DNA from: Chamaecyparis obtusa
Taxonomy: Eukaryota > Streptophyta > Pinopsida > Cupressales > Cupressaceae
DNA: 64,000 nucleotides
Assembly (NCBI GenBank): GCA_027943335.1
Contig: BSBK01000526.1
Span: forward strand, 742,501-806,500
Direction of reading: 5' to 3'
How positions within the stretch are numbered: position 1 is the stretch's first letter; every line of letters begins with the position of its first letter. Below the pieces are notes generated by a model. It saw nothing but the letters and a program-made list of their open reading frames with translations, ran no database searches and had not been told where the DNA came from. A program made the translations under genes and the position numbers. Positions 13,871-24,642 of the stretch are shown here, in pieces.

Positions 13871-13969
13871 TGAAAAGATTCTACAAATTCTATTAAACTC
13901 TCTCCCAAGAGGGAGTGTTAAAGTATTGTTCGTTCATGTTTAAAGTATATATTAATATGCATGTGTGTA

Positions 13970-13972
<3 letters not shown>

Positions 13973-14055
<83 letters not shown>
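13973..14055. repeat. TA microsatellite in 3' LTR of element a
   Basis: About 40 uninterrupted TA units. Confidence 0.95.
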
Positions 14056-14058
<3 letters not shown>

Positions 14059-14304
14059 CAAAGTATGAATAAACTATTGGTTAAGATATGTTAACTAATA
14101 GTTATGTAATGAAGTGACATGACCATAAGTATATACGGTCATGTCTATTCATTACATGACTATTCAAAATATACATATACCCTATTGTTATTGTAGAATC
14201 AATCAATAACGAAGACAATTGTATTCTACAATCACAATAGTAATCTATTTCAGTTCAGCACTCATATATTCTCTATAGGATGATCCTAATTTCTCAACAG
14301 AGAT

Positions 14305-14806
14305 CAACAGGTATAATCTAATCAGACAATTAGTGTCATATAAGATCATTGCTTTTATAAGGTGTGAAAGCAAATTAAAATCCCTCTATCAGGGTAACCC
14401 TAATCGGTTATTTGTAAAAATCCCTTAACCGAGCAACATCTTTGTTGATGTTGAAAGTCCTCTAACCAGGCAACTCCTAACAAAGTTAAGATGTTAATTG
14501 ATCTTCTACCAAATCCCTTAACTAGGTAGCACCTTCACCAATGCTTTGTAAGCTCCTAACAGGGCGCCTTCATTCTGCAGTAGTGAAGCTGTGAGCTCTG
14601 TCTCGTCATGGTTGTTTCCTTCTAACCGAGGGTTTCCACGTATACATCTTGTGTTGATTTGTGTGTTTGTATTTATGCTTATGAATGATTGTTTATATTT
14701 TGCTTATCTTGGAAGGATAATTAAACAAGTGTTGAATTGTAATAGAAACAAGGATTTACTGATTCACCCCCCCCCCCCCCCTCTCAGTAACCAATTAGTA
14801 ATAACA
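14305..14806 (+). repeat. Element A 3' LTR, part 2
   Basis: Resumes the A LTR immediately after the second GAGAT and ends AGTAATAACA followed by TTGTC. It contains the CCTTAAC-type module array (about 14380-14570) and a 14-base C-run. Confidence 0.88.
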
Positions 14807-14811
14807 TTGTC

Positions 14812-16140
14812 AAAATGTTGTCATGCCAACTTTTGCAATTTTGCAAAATTGCATGACAGCATTGTCCTAACTAAGACAAAGAAGAAGTATTAGGGCATGG
14901 TAGGTATCTCAACCACATGTCCATGTGAGGAGGGATTATATAAGCCCTAAGGAGCCCAAATCCTGAGGTTGGAAGAATTTTACAAGTTTTGGAGTTGATT
15001 TACTTCCACTGTATTTTCTGGTTTACTTGCATAGTTAGAGCAATTTTAATCAAATTTGGTGTTGAATGGATTAAACCCAATAACTTGTGGTGGATTGTAG
15101 TAGCAAAGTCTATTTACTTTTTTTTGTAGAGGTTAGGAGTTTCTTGTACATAGTTTTGTAAATCTTTTGTGTTTTTGCTAGTCACTGACTTGTCCAGGAC
15201 TGAGTTGTGCCAAAATGGCTCCCACATGAAACCCTACAGTGGAATCATAATGGGGCTTTGGGACATGTTAGGGGAGCCTCAATACAATGTAAATATGTTT
15301 GGTGGAGGCCTGGAAGTGGCAGATGCTATTTTTGCAAGCAAGCCCTAGGCGAGTCCAGTGAAGCCCGGCTAGGAGCTTGCAGTTGAAACAGTGTGTTGGA
15401 TTGCAAGAGTTCGAGTGTGGAATTGAATCTAGGTGGTTGGGAGAAGTCTTTGGACAAGTACAGAGACCTTTGAAGAGGGTTGGAACTTGATCAACCCAAA
15501 TGATGGCATTTTGAAGCCTAGAAACATTGACTGGTTATTGGAGTCCTAAAAGCCCTAAAAGGCCTTGAATATAGGAAGGACATGTACGGTCAAGTTGGAG
15601 AAGGGAGACCTAGTGAATCCTAGAGAACTCTGAAAAGGGTGTTTGGAACCTAGTTTTGTTCAGTGGGTTGTTTAGTGATATTACCCAACAAAAGCCAAAA
15701 ACCAGCTAGACAGACCTAATTGAGACCTAGTAGGCCTAATAGGCAACGTGAAGCAACAACTTGAGATCGATGGAAAGGATCTTGATACCCAAAGCCAAAG
15801 GGATCAAGGGGGAGTTGTAAGTGGTGGTAGAAGGCATTTGAACCCCTGAAAACACATATCAAGGAAAAATGATAAGGAGCCATCAGATGGAAGCTAATGG
15901 GGATTAGAAGTTGGTTTCTCAGTAAAGATAGATGTCCTAGTGAAGCACTAGAGTTTGTCACCTTGAGGGGAGACATGGGAGAAGTCCTAAGCTAGTTTAG
16001 AGAGGACTTGGAGGATCCTAGGAGTTAGGGATAGGATCTTCGAAGGATTAGGAACTCAGGAAGTCCTAATCAAGCAAGTGCAAGCAAGCTAGGTGTATAT
16101 CTATCAAAAACGAAAATATAGCTAACGCCACATATGATAG
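14812..16140 (+). mobile_element. Element Z LTR, right part, and adjoining decayed repeat
   Basis: Continuation of the LTR interrupted at 1771. A TATA box (gattatataagccc, about 14935) lies near its left end. From about 15200 the sequence is decayed gypsy-like material with many stops; the boundary with element flank is not visible. No supportable gene. Confidence 0.35.
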
Positions 16141-16430
16141 TCATGTAATATATGTTGTTAGCGCGTTGCGTAACCGAAAAGGCATCCTTATGTAGGCGTA
16201 GATGCCATCCTCCACCACAAATGTGGTTTTCAACTTATCTTCCTCGACAATGCAAATCTGATTATACCCCGAGAAGCTGTCCATGAAGGAATACATCTTG
16301 TGGCCTACTACTTCCTCTAGAATACTATCTGTGAACAGTATGTGAAACGGGTCCTTAATAGTGACCGCGTTCAGGCACCGAAAGTCCACACAGATGTGGA
16401 TCTGGTTTGATTCCTTCAATGAGACCCACA
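16141..16430 (-). pseudogene. Ty3/gypsy reverse-transcriptase fragment
   Basis: Open frame with IHICVDFRCLNAVTIKDPF, then MYSFMDSFSGYNQICIVEED and IYAYIRMPFRLRNALT. This matches the early RT blocks of gypsy elements (VDFRxLN, SFxDxFSGYNQ, MPFGLxNAxxTF). The catalytic YxDD block is missing: the frame is cut at 16141. On the other side it abuts a plus-strand element tail at about 16430, so it is a rearranged scrap. Confidence 0.8.
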
Positions 16431-16431
16431 G

Positions 16432-17563
16432 TCAAGTTAGCGACCTCGACCAGTACTTGGCAGATATGTTAACCGTGCATGGCAGAAATTGGTCTCGGCT
16501 AGTGTACGGGCCCACGAGGAGATAGATCAAGATGTTGAGTGGTTGTTGGCATTTGCCAGAGGAGGCTACATTCAGGAGTTTGCATAGTGTTTTGAGTCTC
16601 AGGGATGGCCTGCAACAGAGACCCTGACGATGTTGGAGGACTAGGGCCTTCTGGAGCCTATAGGAGAGAGTCGGCTTCATTCCTTGCTAAGGAAGGTTGA
16701 GCAAGCATTCTACAAGTGGTACTACAAGCTCAGGTGAACCCAGCACATAGCATCAGGGAATGAGGCCGCACGGGTGGCAGCAGTGACAGCTCGAGAGAAG
16801 TTGGCCACTTGACTCTAGGCCCTAGAGGAGTTGGCTCAATACTGGGGTCAATTGAGAGCATTGGAGGCACAGTTCACTCGGGAGAGAGAAGAGCAGGCAG
16901 CTGAGAGGGCCGCAACAATCAAGCAATTGGAGCATGAGAGGGCTAAGAGGGTGATGGTGGAGACTCGCCTTACTACAACTATGGAGGATACATACAAGAA
17001 GGATAAGGAGATCTTGGAGGCAACGTTCATGGTGAAGTGAGCTCTGGAACGACAGATGTTAGCAAAGAGAGACCTGAGGCTACAAACTAAACAGATGGAT
17101 GAGTTGAGAGCACAGCTAGCATCCACACCACCACCTGCACCTTCTTCATCAGGGACGCTCTCTCAGCCCCCACCTTAGTCTTGATTTCTTTTGTCTAGTT
17201 GTATTAGTCCTCATTTTGTCATGTGTCGTTAGGAGACGACTTTCTTTGGGGGGGGGGGGATGTTGTCGGGAAATTAGTGTAATTAATGTTTGTTAGTATT
17301 TTTTGAAGGGTAGGTAATTGTGCGATAGTTGCCGACAGTTGGCACCCGCACCCCCATATATGTTCATGTAATTGTCTCTAAGGGATGTTATGTTACGGTC
17401 GTTGTCGTCATGAAATAAAAGTATTGCTGGTGTCATTTGAAATACATTGTAAGCACTTATGAGATTAATGGAAATATATCTGTGAGTTCTTTTATGCTAT
17501 GTCTGTCTCTTACATCTACTTTATATTCTTCCATGCATTAAACTTTACCCTATGGGGCAAACA
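16432..17563 (+). mobile_element. Element F: 3' tail and LTR of a Tat-like gypsy element
   Basis: Coiled-coil coding remains run from about 16500 to 17170 (open piece 16831-17040: QLRALEAQFTREREEQAAER). They are followed by a hairpin (GTCGTT-AGGA-GACGAC, 17225-17240), a G-rich polypurine tract (17248-17260) and an LTR at 17261-17563 (303 bp, TGTTGTCGGG to GGGGCAAACA). The LTR start and layout match elements D and E, so it is the same family group. The 5' portion is missing. Confidence 0.7.
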
Positions 17564-17655
17564 ATATATATGTCTAGTGTGTTCAATGGTATGACGAAGT
17601 TCCTTAGTAAGTGGCTACCATTAATAGGGTCTTTAGCTTGACCGGATATAATATT

Positions 17656-18087
17656 ACCAATCAGATATAGCATCAATATGCTAGATGAATTAGATATGAG
17701 TCGACGTGCTTCGAAAACAAAAGGATATTTCCTAAATTCAAAAGATATCTAGCATCAACGATTAATCATAATTAAGAGCTGCCTTGAATATTTAGTGAAA
17801 ACCATTTTGATCAGAAATTATTATGAAATATGATGATTACCAAAGGCATAAGACGTGTCTTATGCTACATCACCAATCAGATATAGCATCAATATGCTAG
17901 ATGAATTAGATATGAGTCGACGTGCTTTGAAAACAAAAGGATATTTCCTAAATTCAAAAGATATCTAGCATCAACGATTAATCATAATTAAGAGCTGCCT
18001 TGAATATTTAGTGAAAACCATTTTGATCAGAAATTATTATGAAATATGATGATTACCAAAGGCATAAGACGTGTCTTATGCTACATC
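17656..18087 (+). repeat. 216-bp tandem duplication
   Basis: Two adjacent units, 17656-17871 and 17872-18087, starting ACCAATCAGATATAGC. By eye they differ at about one base (GTGCTTCG against GTGCTTTG). Each unit contains the inverted pair ATAAGACGTGTCTTAT. No coding content. Confidence 0.93.
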
Positions 18088-19414
18088 ACTCCTCACCCCG
18101 AATATAAGGATTCCATAATCAATATTTGTTGTTCAAGGACAACTTCCATCATATAGCAACTATAGTGCAATCTACTTGAAGACTATATCAGAATAAATGT
18201 TTTGGTAATTTTTTTCTTGTATATTATTCAAATAGAAAATAAATGCATTGAGTCTGTTAAATAAGGATATCAACCATATATACATATTGTGAATTACATT
18301 CCATACACACCATTGGCGGCAAATAATGAGTTGTGTACAAATTACAAATAACAAGAAGTCCATTACAATCTGAATCATAGGATTTTAGTCCAAGACCTAA
18401 GATATTGCTTAGGGGACATTGTTCCAACTCTTATCTAAGCCTATTTCCGACCGCTATACTACAAAACTGATGTCATATGTCCGCATGGTGATCTGTACCT
18501 CTATCCTAGGACTAAACACACCTAGTTCACATTTTGTTCACCCTATTTTGGGAGGACAATGGCACTTGGTGCGCCATTGTCCTTCCAATTTAGGACAAAT
18601 TTTGAATATGCCCGTACCCAATTCCCGCCAATTGATCCCCAATCCTAGTGTCTAAATATGACTGTTGGAGGTTAGCCTAATTTGCAAAATAGCTTAAGAA
18701 CCCTATGTAAGAGCATTCTTTCAATTCATTGTCACATGCACAAGACATCAACCAATTCATTGCCACAATCATCTCAAGATACCATTTAATCCCATCATAT
18801 GCTTCAAGCATTCTAGATTTAAGCATATGGAGCAGAAAGTTACAACAATCTTCATGCAAGCAATTTTTATAATTGATCTCCTTTGTGTCTTGTCATGTCA
18901 TGTTATTGTATCACCACTTGTGATCACATTCATAGAGCATTGCATCATTATTTATTATCAATCGCAGGAAGCTTGTGGTATAACATTCAACGTTGTACTA
19001 CAGAGCTTCCTTTTCAATTTATCAATTTCAGCCAAACATTTAATTTTATCCCAGGGTTAAACTTAGGCAAGCCCCTATCAACTCAACAACATTTTCTCTC
19101 TTTTGCATGTGCAGGTGAGAGGATCTAAAGACACAAATCTAAATTTGGGAAGACTAGACAGAGACAAATGGAACCATCTTATGCAAAGGCGAAAAAGGCA
19201 AGGACAATGGCAATCTTTTCCACCAGTGTTTGACACTTTTCTAAAGAAACTTTCAGAGAAAATTCAAAACAGCATATTGATCCGGAAAACACATCATTGT
19301 TCATGTCCGACACTCCTGGAAAAGGGCACCCAAATCCAGCATCGTCCTCCACTTTCAAGTCCAAATTTCAAACACAGGTTACTCTCTTTCATTCCTCCAA
19401 ATTTGTACTCCATG
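18088..19414. other. Non-genic stretch, possibly decayed LTR-element leader
   Basis: No supportable gene. It contains a strong hairpin at 18553-18583 (AGGACAATGGC and its complement around a 9-base loop). TATA-like text is present near 18700. Confidence 0.4.
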
Positions 19415-19949
19415 TGTTAGAAAATTGTAGTTTCGGTCGGATTATTCTAACTAATGAAATCAAATGCATAAGTGGCCTATCGGCCTTGAGCAATTGATCT
19501 CTATCCTTTTCTGTATACTTATTTGATTATTTGCTATGATTATGGTTATCATAATGCATGATCAAAAATTAGTAAATTAATAATCGTATATATATATATA
19601 TATATATTGTTAAATATATATACATGATCGGGTTTAATATAATAATTATTAATCATGCTATGTATCGATAATGAGTATTGATATTAATATTACAACAAAC
19701 ATACCAATTTATTAATGATCGTTGAAGAGTTTTTAACATGGATTCGTCTTTATGATGAGAACATGTCTCTACGAGAGACATGTCTCCTCATTACTATATA
19801 TGTTAGACCGAAATTGATATCTTGTAATGTACAGAAATCTATAAGTGCGGAGCAAGACAAGTATTCAGCCCTTCGATTATTCCTATCTCAGCAACATCAA
19901 GTCACAGCAGATCAATATTGTTTCATGGCAGATTGAAATTAATAAATGT
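19415..19949. other. LTR-like AT-rich stretch with hairpin
   Basis: Starts with TGTTAGAAAATTG and holds a perfect 10-bp hairpin (ACATGTCTCT-ACG-AGAGACATGT, 19761-19783). It could be a solo LTR, but no matching end or target duplication was found. Confidence 0.3.
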
Positions 19950-20960
19950 CCAGCAACGAAACAACAAAATGGAGATAATGCCCAGTACATAAGAAAAAGA
20001 AATCAGCTAAGAAGAAGTGGAAGGGGGCATCCCTGGAACTGATGGTTGGGATGCTGAAGAGTTGACCTTCTGCCTCAACTGATACACCTGCTGCGTACGG
20101 ACATCCAGGTCCGCCTGTATCTAGGAGTTGGCCTCAACTGCTTCCTTGAGCATGAGAGTAACCTCCTGTAGCTCCGTATCCTTGTGACTGCACGCTGTCA
20201 TGGCTTCAGCTAACTGGCCTTCTACTAGACTCTTACCGGCATTCGCTGCCTCCAGCTGTGCTAGAAGTGTTGCACGCTACGTCTACCAAGCACTCTGCTC
20301 GGCTGCTATTTGGGTGGCTATCTCCTCTCGAGATCTCTTTGCTGCCACCTGAGCCCTCTCCCGAGCCTCCTCTATCTCTCATGCCGTGATCACTATCTGC
20401 ACCAGCCACCGGCCCTTATCAATCACCACTTCAAGAGAATCCATATACTCTGTCAAATCCTTGGCCATCATCACCTCTACTGGTTTCCCCTTCTCTGCCT
20501 GCACCTCGGCTGTCCCCGTCTCTACATTCTGCCCGCCACCTCAAGCATTACCCAACTCGCCATCGTCCAAATGGAAGTCCTCTCGCTAAGGGGACAAAAT
20601 AGAGGATCCCCGAGTCACCGGTGCAAGGGATCTCTGTGCCAGGTAAGCACTCGCGAGACCTATCACCAGTAGTCAAGTCTGACACATAGGCGTAGAAAAT
20701 AATTCCTCAACCGGCACTCCTCCATTCATATTGTCACGGCCGGAATCAATCAACACAGAGTCATCAAAGGTTACCACAGGCTCGAACCTTAACACCTCCA
20801 GCCGTACTTGGTTGGACTCAGCCCTACCCTACTCGGGGAACTGCTCCATCTCCTCTGCCACGTCCTTGTCGGGAGGTACAGTCTCGCTATCCCTTGTCTC
20901 TGGCTCCGGAAGCCTATCTACTATGGAAACTCTCACCGACGTGACCATAGGTGGAGTCAA

Positions 20961-22136
20961 CTAAACTGGGGCTCGAACCTGGCCAAATGCCGAAATGGCT
21001 GTAGGACCGAAGACCAAGGCAACTTGTGCCACACTGGAGGGTACAAGACGTGGAAACAGTAACGAGGTGGCTAAGATTACCCCCACTTCATCTTCATCAT
21101 CACCCTCCGAAGTACTCTCCTCCTCTGATGTCTCCTCATGGCCGCTATCTATATCCCTGTGCTCCCCACTGACCTCCAACTCCTATCTGGCTCGTTTCGA
21201 ACCAAGGACTACCTTCTGACCACCGGGTGTATCCAAGTGGCGCCATCGCATGATGGGAGGCTCACCTGGAGCCAAAGGCCCCACCTTAACCTCCTGTGCC
21301 AGTATGGCCGATGGAATCTGTCGCTCTACTGCATCCAAGAAGAGTCGAATGGCATAGTGCGGCATGTAAAACGTGCGGTGTTGAAGCGTCATAAAAGCAT
21401 ACATCCGCTCCTCCAGTTCAGTAGCCCAATCATACATTCTGTCGCCCAGTAAGTGGTTCGTCAATGTGACATGCTGAAATGAAATGTCTAAAGCGCGGCG
21501 AGACCCTGTAAGACGGCTCTTCACTACGTCCATAAGGCATTGCCAGTGGCCCTCCTAGATGATAGTCTTCTTGATTTCGTGGTTGTGTGATGACTTCACG
21601 AGGGACTCCTCTGCAATTGTGAGGTCATCTCTACAAACCAGCTGAATATAAAAATCTTTATTTTCTGCAATCATTTTCTGTGGCCTTAGGTCAACCTTCA
21701 TGTGTCTGGTTGGCAACCCGAAAACTCGACGAAACTCAGATACTGTGAAGGAAACTGTTACGGAGTGGTTCAAGTGGGGAATAGTGCTCTGCTTTGAAAA
21801 CCTATTGAAGGACTCAATCATTGCCCACAATGGTCCTTCGAAATCTTTGATACAGAAAATGGGTATTTGGATAACCCATTGTACCTGTGCCCTCGAGAGG
21901 TTGTCCTTGACCAGTAAGGTTTCCGGAGTATCCTCGCTCTCATTCCACCATCTTCGGCATTCCAGGCCATTCAAACCCTCGAACGCAATGGTCTGTGTTG
22001 TGATCTCTCTCTGAGATCCCGCAGCCGCCATTTGTGGCCTGTGAATTTGCAACTTCTTCCCTGTACCTATGTCTACAACTCGTGCGCTAGAAGAAAGTGG
22101 TGTATTCTTGCTCATGCTCCCGGAGTCCTCTTCCAA
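20961..22136 (-). pseudogene. Element G additional ORF downstream of integrase
   Basis: One reading frame of about 390 codons with stops at 21555-21557 and about 21180. It begins MEEDSGSMSKNTPLSSSARV. The middle includes FTVSEFRRVFGLPTRHMKVD and RMYDWATELEERMYAFMTLQ, and the end is acidic (EETSEEESTSEGDDEDE). Position between integrase and 3' LTR fits the additional ORFs known in Tat/Ogre-type gypsy elements. I do not recognise the domain; a role in the element's cycle is unknown. Confidence 0.6.
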
Positions 22137-22189
22137 TCTTTTCCTCCAAGTCTATTTGCCTACGGAGTCCATAACTATTTCTTCCTGCT

Positions 22190-22800
22190 CCCAATGAAAA
22201 TATAACCGTTTTTCAGCTACCGTACAAACTCTCTTCTTAGTCTTTTCCTCTCCCTCAGCCGTACGAATAATGAAAATAGTCTTCACAAACTGCGACCGTA
22301 CGGAATGCAAAGTTGAATGATGCTATTTATTATCTCCTTCTAACCGTACGGTCGTGGGATCTCATGTTGTCGTACGGACGCGGGTTGGTACTGTCGTACG
22401 GTGGTTGTTCTTCCATAGGTGTCGTACGGCCAACTACCGTATGGTGGCTCACTTTCTTGGCTCTTGGCGTGCACAGACACTCCCTCCGTAAGGTGTGAAC
22501 TCTGTTTGCGTGAGGCATTGCTTTCCTAACACTGTCTTTTCCATACTGTCGTACGGTGACATCCTAACACTGCTCCTTCCATTGTCGTACGGCAATGTAT
22601 GCGCGTGCTCGATTTCGCTGGCACCGTGCAGTGGGTTTGCGTCTTTTCCTTGCATTTTTTCTTTACTTAGTTTTTTTTTCTCTTCATTTTTTTCCTTCCT
22701 GTGTCATACGATGGCTTGGTCGTACGGCTATATACCGTACCGCAAACACCGCACGGTGTGTTGTTCCTTTTGTCATACAATCGTACGGTGCTTCTTTTTT
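22190..22800 (-). repeat. CGTACGG motif array, element G
   Basis: About a dozen GTAC-core sites, mostly TCGTACGG or CCGTACGG, in 600 bp between integrase and the extra ORF, at for example 22259, 22341, 22370, 22395, 22422, 22550, 22584, 22720 and 22783. About two GTAC would be expected by chance. Confidence 0.8.
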
Positions 22801-22879
22801 TTTAGTTGTGGAGTCATCGCTGGCTTGGGCGCTCCGGCCTCTAATGGTAAATTTTGAGCTTTGAGCCATTGAAGGCATC

Positions 22880-24149
22880 TGGGATTTCCCGTCCATCAAG
22901 GGTCCACAACTTGATCGACCCGTTCGCTGTGACTTCCTACAATTTGTAGGGGCCTAGTCACTTAACTTTGAATTTCCCAGGCTTAATCTCGTTTTGCCCA
23001 TTGTACTTTAATACTAACTGGCTTGGTGTGAATTGCATCCGACGGAGGTGCTTGTCGTGCCATAGTTTCCTCCGTTGCTATGCTACTTCGGTGGCCCATT
23101 GTGCCAGTGCTCTTTTCTCCTCCATTTTATTCAAGATATAAAGTCTTTCTCTCAAACTCTCCACATCGCCGAGCTTGTTTTCTAGAGCTATCCGCAGACT
23201 TGGTACCATGAATTCAGTCAGTACCACCGCCTCCTGTCCGTACATTAGCTGGAATGTTGTCTGCCCGGTGGTAACCTTGTACGAAGTACGATAGGCCCAT
23301 AGCACTGAGGGCAACTTCTCTTCCCAATCTTCACCTTCCACGCCGCATGACTTATAGATGACTCCCACTATGATTTTATTCGTTGCCTCAACCTGGTCGT
23401 TCACCCGAGAATAGTAGGGACTTGACAATGTATGGAAAATTTTAAATTCTGTGGTCAGGAGTTTAATCACATGATTGACGAAATGACCGCCCCTATCGCT
23501 TGTCAACTGAATCGGAATACCATATCTTCTTATTATTTGTTCATAAATAAACTTTGCAATGCTTATGGCAGAGTTATCGGTTAATGCACACGCTTCGACC
23601 CATTTGGTCAAATATCCGGTGGCCACCACAATGTATCGACAACGCCAAGCACGACTGGCCTTCAAAGGCCCAACGAAGTCCAATCCCCATCTTTCGAATA
23701 GTTCTTCCGCGTGGGAGGGATTGAGTGGCATAAAGTCTCGTTTGAGGGGTTTCCCGTCGCGCTGGCAAGTGTCGCATCCAACTACCCATTCTCTAGCATC
23801 ATTGTATAATGTTGGCCACCATAAGCCAGCCAACAACACTTTCCTGACTGTGTTATCTGGACCCATGTGTCCTCCAGCAGGTCCTTCGTGTGCTTCACTC
23901 AGTACTCTTGATACCTCTTCTTCCATCACACATTGCCTCAGCACTTGGTCTAGACCCATTTTATACAGTAATCCATTGATTAGCTGGAAGGTCCTGCTTC
24001 TCAGGACCAACTTCCTTCGTTCTCCCGGAGGCATACCTTCCGGGAATCGAGTCGTGGACAAATACTCGCCGATACTCGTGTACCAACAAGTGTGCGTCTA
24101 GGAAGTCATCATTTATTCCGACAAGTGGCTCGCCTGACTTGATTTGTGA
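22880..24149 (-). pseudogene. Element G integrase
   Basis: Integrase inserts element DNA into the chromosome. The main open frame is 24061-23078. It shows the zinc-binding HHCC segment (EGPAGGHMGPDN, CDTCQRDGKP), the core aspartates (WGLDFVGPL and LTSDRGGHFVN) and glutamate (NDQVEATNK), and the tail RTSYKVTTGQTTFQLMYGQE. Frameshift near 24080 and stops after 23078 break it; the C-terminal part (LRRMQFTP, LWTLDGREIPDAF) continues to about 22880. This is the best local reference for what D and E have lost. Confidence 0.9.
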
Positions 24150-24610
24150 CAACTAGTCGGCAATCATGTGGCTGCGCCCTGGCCGTACTATAATTTTGAA
24201 TGTGAATTCCTTAAGTACGAGGAGCCACCAGCTCACCCTTCCTTGGATGATCGGTTTATTGACAAGGTACATAAGGGCCTGGTGGTCCACATAGAAGGTG
24301 AATGGCGTCACCAGTAGATAATGTCTGAATTTCTGAACAGAGTAAATCATTCCGAGGGCCTCCCTTTCCGTGGTACTGTAATTCTTCTTTGCGTTCAACA
24401 GCAGCCGGCTTGCAAAATAGATCGGATGATCAAGTCCATGCCCTCCTTCCTGAGCCAGATTTGCTCCGATGGCATAGTTTGATGCATCCACGTGTACGTG
24501 GAATTCCCTATCCTAGCTCGGAAATGCCAAAATAGGAGCCGCCAACAGCCTTGTCTTTAGATCCTCAAAGGCTTCCCCTTGCTCCTTTACCCAAGCGTAC
24601 GGCAAATTTT
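24150..24610 (-). pseudogene. Element G RT C-terminus and RNase H
   Basis: RNase H removes the RNA strand during reverse transcription. The frame has the RT-RNaseH linker (PYAWVKEQGEAFEDLKT), then HVDASNYAIGANLAQEGG, NYSTTEREALGMIYSVQKFR, FYVDHQALMYL and PGRSHMIAD, all standard gypsy RNase H blocks with the catalytic D, E and D visible. A stop lies at about 24499 between linker and domain, and another TAG ends the frame at 24150. Confidence 0.88.
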
Positions 24611-24642
24611 TGATAAATGGAATATTTGCTATCTTTTAGCCA

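Larger units (their letters stand above)
9315..14299 (+). mobile_element. Element a: non-coding Copia-type LTR element nested in A
   Basis: LTRs at 9315-9658 (344 bp) and 13916-14299 (384 bp) both run TGTTAAAG to CTCAACA. The target duplication GAGAT lies at 9310-9314 and 14300-14304. The primer-binding site TGGTATCAAAGC starts at 9659 and the purine tract ccaagagggag ends at 13915. The 4.26-kb interior shows no gag or pol motif in any frame (longest open frame about 70 codons). This fits a large retrotransposon derivative (LARD-like) that must be moved by another element. By eye the LTRs differ at about six positions outside a TA microsatellite, so it is younger than A. Confidence 0.88.
1772..14806 (+). 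mobile_element. Element A: non-autonomous LTR retrotransposon without pol
   Basis: The LTRs are 1772-2880 and 8704-14806; the second is split by element a. The 5-bp target duplication TTGTC lies at 1767-1771 and 14807-14811. The primer-binding site at 2882 reads TGGTATCAAAGC, complementary to initiator tRNA-Met, and a purine tract (aaaggggaaga) precedes 8704. The interior (5.8 kb) holds a coiled-coil plus zinc-knuckle Gag remnant and a long second frame, but no protease, integrase, RT or RNase H motif. The linker LGFTEKDIKETG resembles the C-terminal Gag linker of SIRE/Maximus Copia elements, so I read A as a pol-less relative of that group. The two LTRs differ at many CpG/CCGG sites, so the insertion is old. 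Confidence 0.85.
19950..24640 (-). mobile_element. Element G: truncated Tat-like gypsy element
   Basis: Minus-strand order: end of RT and RNase H (about 24640-24150), integrase (24150-22880), CGTACGG array (22800-22190), extra ORF (22136-20961), coiled-coil tail (20960-20000). The last part (about 20030-19950) matches the stretch just before the polypurine tract of D and E. No LTR, gag, protease or RT core is present: the 5' end is cut where the AT-rich block H begins and the 3' end stops short of the purine tract. Confidence 0.8.

Noticed and set aside
13973..14055. TA runs and the TGTCCCG cluster as a CRISPR-like array
   Set aside because: No constant repeat and spacer length; the context is a plant LTR element.
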